Below are positions 5,697 to 11,294 of a DNA stretch of 11,294 nt, piece by piece. Both the position numbers and the translations under genes were made by a program. The stretch comes from UBA1351 sp964627665 (GTDB lineage: Bacteria; Bacillota; Clostridia; Lachnospirales; Vallitaleaceae). Position 1 is the stretch's first letter, and the number at the start of each line of letters is the position of its first letter. The stretch lies in the NCBI GenBank assembly GCA_964627665.1, contig CAZVKG010000095.1, forward strand, positions 1-11,294. Direction: 5' to 3'. The notes beneath the pieces are model-generated. The model was not told the origin of the DNA. It did no database searches and saw nothing but the letters and a program-made list of their open reading frames with translations.

Positions 5697-7187
5697 TTAA
5701 ATGGTTCGCGTCTTATTGCGAATCATTTTTATGTCTTTAAATATTTTGATAATAGCGTAGAAAATAATTAAGATTTCTAATCGACCAAAGAGCATCCCAA
5801 CTATTTGAGCCCATAAAACAAATACAGGTGTACTTGCCGATGTTATACCAACAGAAAGTCCTACTGTACCAATACTTGATGCATACTCAAACAGCGATTC
5901 TCTCAGTGGATAACCATGAATCAACATAATGCTGACACCAATAAAATAGATAATAAAATAGATAAAGATAAAATTACTTACATTGATAATTTCTTGGCTC
6001 TTAAGAAAGACTTTTCCTTCCGGCTTATTCACTGAGATCTCTTCATAACGTTTTGACGGTAAGATAAATCCTTTTAGATTTCTCATTAGACTTTTATAAA
6101 GTACATAAATCCTATATTGTTTAATACCACCTGCCGTCGAGCCTGTTCCACCACCAATAAGCATTAAAATAATCATGGCCAGAATTCCAAAATCATTCCA
6201 GTTTGTATAGCTCACCGTGGAAAATCCCGTCGTTGATAAAGCTGACGTTAATTCAAAAACTGCGACTCGCAAGCTTTTTCCTAAATGCTGATAAAGTTCA
6301 TTCATTGAAAAGAACGTAACCAATGGAATCATTATGCTCAAAACAAAAAACATGAGCTTTATTTCTCCTAATTGAACAAACTTTTTGAACTCACCTTTGA
6401 TAATCAAATAATGGGCTGCAAAATTCACCGTTCCCAATAACATTAATATTAGGGTAATGAACTCAATGGCCAAGTTATTATACTCACCGATACTATTTGG
6501 AACCGTTGAAAAACCTCCGGTTGATAAGGCTGCTATTGCATGGTTAAGCGCATCGAACGCCGGCATCCCTGCAATGATATATAGAATCGTGCCTGACATA
6601 ATATACCCAATATAAATCGTCATTATTAATTTGGCTGATTTTGTGATATTCGGCAACAGCAAATCCGTTCTTCCCTCTGCGCTATATAAACCTAAACCAG
6701 ATGGGCCGATAATTGAAGCCAGTACAATCACTGCTATACCTGCTCCGCCAAAAAACTGCATAGTACTTCGCCAAATCAAAAAAGTATGTGAGGTTTTGGT
6801 CACATCAACAACAGATAATCCCGTTGTTGTCCATCCACTCACTGATTCAAAAACGGCCTGTGTGAAATTTAATTGACCGGATAATACAAAGGGCATAGCA
6901 GATACAAGGCATATAATCATCCATGAAAAAACAACAATGATTCCACCTTCTTTTATCGACACTTTTGCTTGTTGTTCATGTCTTCTTGTTATACTCCATA
7001 TCAAAAGTCCAATGATGCCAACGACAACTGCAGGAAAAATGAAAAATTCAGCTTCAGCCGATTCTTCTCGATAAAACAAGAGTGTAACAAGCGGGAGCAA
7101 TAAAATAGCTCCATTTAGCATTAATACAATACCCAAATAATGTGCCAGCAAAAGATATTTTGCTTTCATCTGTTTGATAAAATTCAT
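5697..7187 (-). CDS. trkH: TrkH/KtrB-family potassium uptake channel subunit
   Basis: This 496-residue membrane protein is built of four M1-P-M2 repeats. The four selectivity-filter segments are visible: TTTG at 120-123, STGG at 222-225, STTG at 318-321 and GTVG at 440-443. Each has the central glycine that lines the K+ path. GGGTGSTAGG (346-355) matches the intramembrane gating loop. The family takes up K+ (sometimes with Na+ or H+) and is gated by cytoplasmic TrkA/KtrA rings that bind nucleotides. Its ATG immediately follows the stop of the second trkA-like gene with no spacer, and its ribosome binding site (GGAAGGGTGG) lies inside that gene, so the two are translationally coupled. It is the last gene of the six-gene cluster and its 3' end contains the terminator of the opposing operon. 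Confidence 0.93.
   Translation of the reverse strand: MNFIKQMKAKYLLLAHYLGIVLMLNGAILLLPLVTLLFYREESAEAEFFIFPAVVVGIIGLLIWSITRRHEQQAKVSIKEGGIIVVFSWMIICLVSAMPFVLSGQLNFTQAVFESVSGWTTTGLSVVDVTKTSHTFLIWRSTMQFFGGAGIAVIVLASIIGPSGLGLYSAEGRTDLLLPNITKSAKLIMTIYIGYIMSGTILYIIAGMPAFDALNHAIAALSTGGFSTVPNSIGEYNNLAIEFITLILMLLGTVNFAAHYLIIKGEFKKFVQLGEIKLMFFVLSIMIPLVTFFSMNELYQHLGKSLRVAVFELTSALSTTGFSTVSYTNWNDFGILAMIILMLIGGGTGSTAGGIKQYRIYVLYKSLMRNLKGFILPSKRYEEISVNKPEGKVFLKSQEIINVSNFIFIYFIIYFIGVSIMLIHGYPLRESLFEYASSIGTVGLSVGITSASTPVFVLWAQIVGMLFGRLEILIIFYAIIKIFKDIKMIRNKTRTI
5701..5730 (+). terminator. Intrinsic terminator of the ars-type operon
   Basis: ATGGTTCGC (5701-5709) pairs with GCGAATCAT (5718-5726) through nine base pairs including one G-T, leaving an eight-base loop and then a run of T to 5730. 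It sits 10 bases after the stop of the thioredoxin-like gene. The hairpin lies inside the coding sequence for the last residues of trkH on the other strand. No T-run follows it in the minus direction, so it should not end trkH transcription. Confidence 0.7.
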
Positions 7188-7853
7188 TTAATCCACCCTT
7201 CCTCGAATGCACTTAAGAACTTCTGCTTGCACTTTCGGCTTACTCATAATGACTAAACGATCTTTATCCATGATTTTTGTATTTCCTTTTGCAATAATTA
7301 CATCTTGATCTCTTACAATACAGCTCACTATGGCATCAATCGGAAAATCAATTTCATGAATTTCTTTTCCTGTAACCGGATGTCCGGCAGCCACGTCAAC
7401 TTCCATAAGCGCAATCTTATCTTCTGCGATTGGCATCAAATTTTGAATATCATCTACTATCGCTCGATGCTCAATTAGCGAAGAAATAATATAGGTTGTA
7501 CTAATAACCGTATCTACACCTAGCTGCTTAAATATTTCAATATTATCCGGATCATTCACAACAGCAAATGTTTTTTTGATTCCATATATTTTTTCTGCAA
7601 TTTGACAAATGACCAAATTATCCGGGTCATTTTCTGTTAAGGCAATAACCATATCTGCATCTGCAATACCTGCATCTTCCAACATATATGGTTTTGATCC
7701 GTCACCTTTTACAACTGTGACCTTAAATGCTCTGGATATTTTCTTGCAAAATTCTTCGTTTTCATTAACAATGGTTAAATCATATCCGCGAGATATGAAT
7801 GCTTTTGCTAAAAAATAAACTTCCTTGCTACCGCCTACAATAAAAATTTTCAT
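7188..7853 (-). CDS. trkA: TrkA/RCK-family potassium channel regulator with degenerate nucleotide site
   Basis: This 221-residue protein has an N-terminal RCK (Rossmann) domain (about 1-130) and a TrkA-C-like domain (about 140-215, containing VTGKEIHEIDFP). Such proteins assemble as rings under TrkH and gate it in response to ATP/ADP or NAD(H); TrkA-C domains of Firmicutes can bind c-di-AMP. Here the glycine motif reads GGSKEV at residues 7-12 instead of GxGxxG, and the acidic residue expected after beta-2 is replaced by Asn (IVNEN). Nucleotide binding is therefore doubtful. I chose the ATG at 7853, with AGGTGG 5 bases upstream. The GTG at 7862 overlaps that site and is unlikely. It lies 9 bases after the other trkA-like gene and directly abuts trkH. 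Confidence 0.85.
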   Translation of the reverse strand: MKIFIVGGSKEVYFLAKAFISRGYDLTIVNENEEFCKKISRAFKVTVVKGDGSKPYMLEDAGIADADMVIALTENDPDNLVICQIAEKIYGIKKTFAVVNDPDNIEIFKQLGVDTVISTTYIISSLIEHRAIVDDIQNLMPIAEDKIALMEVDVAAGHPVTGKEIHEIDFPIDAIVSCIVRDQDVIIAKGNTKIMDKDRLVIMSKPKVQAEVLKCIRGRVD

Positions 7854-7858
7854 GATGT

Positions 7859-7864
7859 CCACCT
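7859..7864 (-). promoter_or_regulatory. Ribosome binding site that fixes the second trkA-like start
   Basis: AGGTGG on the minus strand lies 5 bases before the ATG at 7853. The upstream in-frame GTG at 7862 falls within this site, so initiation there is improbable. Confidence 0.7.
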
Positions 7865-8285
7865 AATTTCTCAAAATTATTCGTTGAAATTCTATAGCTG
7901 ATAACTCTGTGGGTGATATCGTTTCTATGTTTAACTCAGAGTACACCTTTTCCTTTGAAGGGTCTGTCAGTCGGGCTATGACTTGATTGACTCCAAAAAT
8001 GCTCTTAGCAATTTGTGCTACCATAATATTGACATTGTCGTTATTTGTTGTTGTTACAACAACATCTGCAGATGCGATTTTTGCTTGTTTTAGCACTTCG
8101 ATTTCCAAGGCATTCGCTTCAATCGTAAAACCACTAAATGAAGCATTCAATCGTTCAAAGGCCTCTTCGTTTTTATCAATGACAACTATGCTATTATTTT
8201 TACCCTCACCTAACATATTTGCCAAATGCCCACCTAAGCGTCCACATCCGACAATAACAACATATTTCTCTGTTTTATTTAACAT
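7863..8285 (-). CDS. trkA: Short TrkA/RCK N-domain protein with intact nucleotide motif
   Basis: This 140-residue protein consists of a single RCK/TrkA-N domain. It has an intact Rossmann motif GCGRLG at residues 13-18 and an acidic D37 at the end of beta-2 (VVVID), the usual signs of NAD(H) or adenine nucleotide binding. It has no TrkA-C domain and is shorter than the roughly 220 residues of KtrA. It probably forms mixed assemblies with the neighbouring 221-residue TrkA-like protein and gates TrkH; this is inferred. I chose the ATG at 8285, which has GGAG 11 bases upstream and leaves a 16-base gap after the receiver-TPR gene. A longer reading from 8339 would overlap that gene by 38 bases and add a basic, unconserved-looking tail. 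Confidence 0.85.
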   Translation of the reverse strand: MLNKTEKYVVIVGCGRLGGHLANMLGEGKNNSIVVIDKNEEAFERLNASFSGFTIEANALEIEVLKQAKIASADVVVTTTNNDNVNIMVAQIAKSIFGVNQVIARLTDPSKEKVYSELNIETISPTELSAIEFQRIILRN

Positions 8286-8301
8286 TATCCTTTGCTCTCC
8301 T

Positions 8302-8994
8302 TTATTTCTCTTCGTTTTCCGAAGTTTCTCCCAGATCAATGCCTTTTTTTGTATAATGATAATTGGTTGTTCTTGAAAGATTACTATTTGCCGCCTTATG
8401 GGAAGGGTCTAAAGCCAAGGCCGCTCTATAGTGAATCTGCGCTTTTCGGACATCCAAATTCATTTCAGACAAAACTCCAAGAAGATTATGGGGATCAGCA
8501 GCTGTAACATCAATACTTACCGCCTTCTTCAAAAAGGAAATTGCTTTATCATATTCTTTATCTAATATACACTTCTTCGCATATTCTAATAAATCTGAAT
8601 AGGATTCTAGATTAACTTCATCAAGTTCCTTACGAAGGGTTACTTTTTTGACAACTGTTCTTATCTCCTCCGGTGTAAAGGGTTTACTTAAGAAATCTAC
8701 AGCACCAAGCTTCATTGCTTCCACTGCATTTTCAACAGTTCCATAGGCAGTCATCATGACGACACTTACCGAGCTATTATTATCTCTTATTTTTTTTAAA
8801 ACTTCCATTCCGGATAAACCAGGCATTTTTATATCGAGTAGGACTAAATCGTAATGGGATTTTTGTATTTTCTCGAATCCTTCTTCACCATTCACAGCGA
8901 TATCAACAAGGTACTCTGCTTCGTCTAAACAATTTTTTACTGTCATACGAATATTTTTTTCATCATCAACAATAAGTATTTTCTTTTTATTCAT
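8302..8994 (-). CDS. Response regulator: receiver domain plus TPR-like C-terminal region
   Basis: This 230-residue protein opens with a complete receiver domain (about 4-120): acidic pocket D10/D11, phospho-acceptor D54 in LLDIKMPG, T82 and K104 in SKPF. The C-terminal part (about 135-215) has two or more TPR-like helix pairs, for example around YDKAISFLKKAVSID and AQIHYRAALALDPSHKAA. There is no helix-turn-helix, sigma-54 ATPase or GGDEF domain, so output is probably by protein-protein contact. The start overlaps the stop of the preceding receiver gene by one base (TAATG), and AGGAGG lies upstream. It sits between the kinase/receiver pair and the trkA-trkA-trkH genes. A plausible but untested partner is the TrkA ring or an unlinked protein. 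The tail after residue 215 is charged and likely disordered. Confidence 0.87.
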   Translation of the reverse strand: MNKKKILIVDDEKNIRMTVKNCLDEAEYLVDIAVNGEEGFEKIQKSHYDLVLLDIKMPGLSGMEVLKKIRDNNSSVSVVMMTAYGTVENAVEAMKLGAVDFLSKPFTPEEIRTVVKKVTLRKELDEVNLESYSDLLEYAKKCILDKEYDKAISFLKKAVSIDVTAADPHNLLGVLSEMNLDVRKAQIHYRAALALDPSHKAANSNLSRTTNYHYTKKGIDLGETSENEEK

Positions 8995-9365
8995 TACACA
9001 ACCTCCTTCAAGTACTTTTGAATTTTTTCTAATAGTTTCTGTGGTTCAAAGGGTTTCATAATATAATCTAGCGCGCCTACATCAAAAGCTTTATCAATAT
9101 CTACTTGTTGACTTTTAGCACTCATGATAACAATAGGTATTTTTTCTGTTTCCAATGATTCTTTGATTGTTTTACACACCATATATCCATCTATATCCGG
9201 TAAAACTAAATCTAACAAAATCAAATCCGGCAGATATTCTTTTGCAGACTTAATTCCATCTAATCCATTGCTAATCGCTTGCACACTATACTCATGGCCT
9301 TCTAAATACATTACAATTGATTTCAAAATATTTTTTTCATCATCAATAACAAGTATTTTTTGCAT
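8994..9365 (-). CDS. Stand-alone receiver domain (Spo0F/CheY-like)
   Basis: This 123-residue protein is a single receiver domain with nothing attached. Key residues are D8/D9 (acidic pocket), D52 in LLDLVLPD (phospho-acceptor), S82 in the MSAKS segment and K104 in MKPF. It probably accepts phosphate from the histidine kinase encoded 11 bases upstream. It could then pass the phosphate on or act as a phosphate sink that competes with the following receiver-TPR protein. An AGAGGAG upstream of the ATG overlaps the stop codon of the kinase gene, which suggests coupled translation. No histidine phosphotransferase gene is visible nearby, so a full phosphorelay would need an unlinked partner. Confidence 0.9.
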   Translation of the reverse strand: MQKILVIDDEKNILKSIVMYLEGHEYSVQAISNGLDGIKSAKEYLPDLILLDLVLPDIDGYMVCKTIKESLETEKIPIVIMSAKSQQVDIDKAFDVGALDYIMKPFEPQKLLEKIQKYLKEVV

Positions 9366-9376
9366 TTAATCTCCTC

Positions 9377-11212
9377 TCATTCAACAATTGGCACTGTAAA
9401 GAAAAATGTTGTTCCTTTGCCAGTCTCACTGTCTACCCAAATATCACCACCATGCGCCTTAATAATCTCTTTGCATATAGATAATCCTAATCCGGCGCCT
9501 CCGGCTAAATCTTTTCCTTGACTAAATTTTTCAAAAATATGTTTTTGCATTGCTTCACTCATACCTGAACCATTATCTTTGACAGAAATGATCTGTTTTC
9601 CATAGATTTCTTTTATTGATAATTCAATTTTTCCTCCCGGTTTAGGTAGATATCGAATAGCATTTCCAATTAAATTGGATATAACCCATGTCATTTTACT
9701 GATATCAATCCTTACTTCACTTAATTGCTCCGGGACATGTTTGATGATTTCTGCTTCAATTTCTTCACACTGAATTTTGAATATTTTTATGGTATAGTTA
9801 AAAACAGCTTCAATTTGATGATTTTGAAAATCCATCTGCATTTTACCGGATTCTAATTTCGACAGGTCCAATAACTCTCCTACTAATGTATTTAGCCTTT
9901 CAGAATCTTCCTTTATGGCTTCAATCAACTCTTGCTGTTTCTCTGTTAACTTACCCGGAATCTCCTCAAGTAACAACCCGACACCCATTGTAATCGAGGT
10001 TAGTGGCGTCCTAAATTCGTGGGAAACAGTTGATATAAAATCGGACTTCATTTGATCGACTTCTTTAAATTTTGTAACATCCTGGATTAATGCAACTGCT
10101 CCATAATGAAGTTCATTACTGATTTTTATTGGTCGCACATGAACACGATAATATTTATCCACAGACTCAACTTTGACAACAATATCTTCATAACTTTTAT
10201 ATCGTTTTTCATACGGATGTTCATTCACTTCTTTAAATAGACCAAATAATTTTTCATTATTTACAACTTCCAAAAGATGTTGATTCAAACAATAATTTTC
10301 TCGGATGTCAAAGATTTTCTCAGCTTTATAATTAATGAGTTGAATTCTATTTTCTTTATCTGTTACAATTATACCATCACTTATACTTTCAACAATAGCT
10401 TCTGATTTGTTTTTTTCCTCTTTGAGCTTGTTAATATTGTTTTCATCATAATACAACAATTTCGTTGCCATTTGATTGAATTCTTTTGCAAGTTGTGCAA
10501 TCTCATGGTCACCTTCAATGCTAAGTTTTTGGTTATAGTTTCCTTCTGCAATTTTTTTAATTTTTCCAATTAAATTATGTATTGGTGCGACTATTTTATT
10601 TGATAATATAGTAATAATAATCAGCCCAAATAATATGGACAGCACCGAAACAACAACGGTTGAAATCATAGCTCTTCTTGCAATACTATGGGCATTATCT
10701 TTTCTCGCTAACATACTATTTTGATTGATTGCTAATAATTCTCGAGACCCTTCTTTTGTTTCTTCAAACAAAGGAAAAATTTCTTGATAGTAATAGTCAT
10801 TCATAATTTTAGGGTCATCTTCCTTATTTAATGAGATAAGATAGGTGAAACGATCAATATATTCTGTGTAATTCTGGTTAATACTTGCTAATACTTCTTG
10901 CTCTCCTGTCTCTGTAATGTTATCTTCAGCACGGGTTAGCCAACGTAAGAAGATTTTTTGATTTTCAATAAAATTAGAAACAGTCGTATCACTTTCCGAA
11001 AACATATGCGCTAATTCCGCACTATCTTGTCGTTCAATAGCAACAATCATGTTCTGCGCCGCTTCAATACTACGATAGTTTGATTCCATAATATTATCAA
11101 TTGACACACTTAAACTATTAAAATTAATTAAAGCCCATATATTGCTTCCTGTGAAAATGAGTAAAATCATAATAAAAAATGAGATTAGTCTTCCTTTAAT
11201 ACTCTTTGGCAT
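9377..11212 (-). CDS. Membrane sensor histidine kinase (4-helix sensor-HAMP-PAS-HisKA-HATPase)
   Basis: The kinase has 611 residues. A transmembrane helix (about 9-29) leads to an extracytoplasmic, mostly helical region (about 31-180) resembling four-helix-bundle sensors of chemoreceptors. A second transmembrane helix spans about 183-204. HAMP (about 204-258) and PAS (about 268-385) domains follow. The dimerisation domain has SHEFRTPL with phospho-acceptor H398. The ATPase domain shows the N box (N513, N517), DNGSGM (547-552), FEKFSQG and GAGLGLSIC (572-580). All catalytic boxes look intact. GGAGGG lies 5 bases before the ATG. It heads a cluster with two receivers and trkA-trkA-trkH, so its signal may relate to potassium, turgor or envelope state, but nothing in the sensor region identifies the ligand. 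The architecture also resembles WalK/PhoR kinases, which are usually paired with DNA-binding regulators; none is encoded here. Confidence 0.92.
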   Translation of the reverse strand: MPKSIKGRLISFFIMILLIFTGSNIWALINFNSLSVSIDNIMESNYRSIEAAQNMIVAIERQDSAELAHMFSESDTTVSNFIENQKIFLRWLTRAEDNITETGEQEVLASINQNYTEYIDRFTYLISLNKEDDPKIMNDYYYQEIFPLFEETKEGSRELLAINQNSMLARKDNAHSIARRAMISTVVVSVLSILFGLIIITILSNKIVAPIHNLIGKIKKIAEGNYNQKLSIEGDHEIAQLAKEFNQMATKLLYYDENNINKLKEEKNKSEAIVESISDGIIVTDKENRIQLINYKAEKIFDIRENYCLNQHLLEVVNNEKLFGLFKEVNEHPYEKRYKSYEDIVVKVESVDKYYRVHVRPIKISNELHYGAVALIQDVTKFKEVDQMKSDFISTVSHEFRTPLTSITMGVGLLLEEIPGKLTEKQQELIEAIKEDSERLNTLVGELLDLSKLESGKMQMDFQNHQIEAVFNYTIKIFKIQCEEIEAEIIKHVPEQLSEVRIDISKMTWVISNLIGNAIRYLPKPGGKIELSIKEIYGKQIISVKDNGSGMSEAMQKHIFEKFSQGKDLAGGAGLGLSICKEIIKAHGGDIWVDSETGKGTTFFFTVPIVE

Positions 11213-11245
11213 CGAATCCCTCCATCCATATTTGAAAACAAAAAA

Positions 11246-11286
11246 GGGGCTGTTGCACTAACATAAGTTAGTGCACAGTCTTTTTT
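11246..11286. terminator. Bidirectional-looking hairpin upstream of the histidine kinase gene
   Basis: GCACTAAC (11255-11262) pairs perfectly with GTTAGTGC (11267-11274) around an ATAA loop. After a bulged T the stem continues CTGT/ACAG plus outer pairs. A T-run follows on the plus strand (11281-11286), and an A-run precedes it (11240-11245), which reads as a T-run on the minus strand. It can therefore stop transcription from either side. It most likely ends a minus-strand gene to the right of the window. No clear promoter is visible between it and the kinase gene. Confidence 0.7.
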
Positions 11287-11294
11287 GTTGCAAT

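Noticed and set aside
8286..8339. A longer short-TrkA start at 8339 adding 18 residues.
   Set aside because: It would overlap the end of the receiver-TPR gene and add a basic tail before the Rossmann strand. GGAG lies 11 bases before the ATG at 8285.
11246..11286. The inverted repeat at the right edge, considered as an insertion-sequence end or attachment site.
   Set aside because: It has a short loop, flanking A- and T-runs and a bulged stem, which is typical of an intrinsic terminator. No transposase or integrase is nearby.

Overview
The window looks like chromosomal DNA from a low-GC, anaerobic, Gram-positive bacterium of the Clostridia. The evidence is AT-rich coding sequence, strong AGGAGG-type ribosome binding sites, tightly packed and overlapping genes, an [FeFe]-hydrogenase-type protein, clostridial-type promoters and many ferredoxin-like Fe-S motifs. 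I cannot name the species. There is no rRNA, tRNA, CRISPR array, phage gene or insertion sequence.

Layout from left to right. (1) Positions 1-2415, minus strand: a three-gene, translationally coupled operon. It encodes a small thioredoxin-like [2Fe-2S] protein, an [FeFe]-hydrogenase homologue fused to an extra Fe-S domain and a PAS domain (HydS-like, putatively sensory), and a SpoIIE/PP2C-type phosphatase cut by the window edge. A promoter is visible upstream, and its -10 box lies inside a sequence resembling a Rex (NADH/NAD+ sensor) operator. (2) Positions 2526-3899, minus strand: a GltS-type sodium/glutamate symporter with its own promoter. (3) Positions 4039-5691, plus strand: arsR, an ArsP-type permease and a small CxxC thioredoxin-like protein, with an ArsR-like inverted repeat at the promoter. 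(4) Positions 5697-11212, minus strand: six closely packed genes for a membrane histidine kinase, a stand-alone receiver, a receiver with a TPR-like tail, two TrkA/RCK-type proteins and the TrkH potassium channel subunit. This cluster converges on the ars-type operon, with only 5 bases between the two stop codons.

The genes suggest three signalling or homeostasis modules. The hydrogenase-like protein probably senses H2 or redox state rather than turning over H2 in bulk, passing the signal through PAS to the phosphatase. The ars-type operon probably exports trivalent (organo)arsenic or a related metalloid. The Trk cluster couples potassium uptake genetically to a two-component system with two receivers and no DNA-binding output domain. 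The first and third modules are the best candidates for under-described biology. Their mechanisms are inferred from domain content and gene order only.
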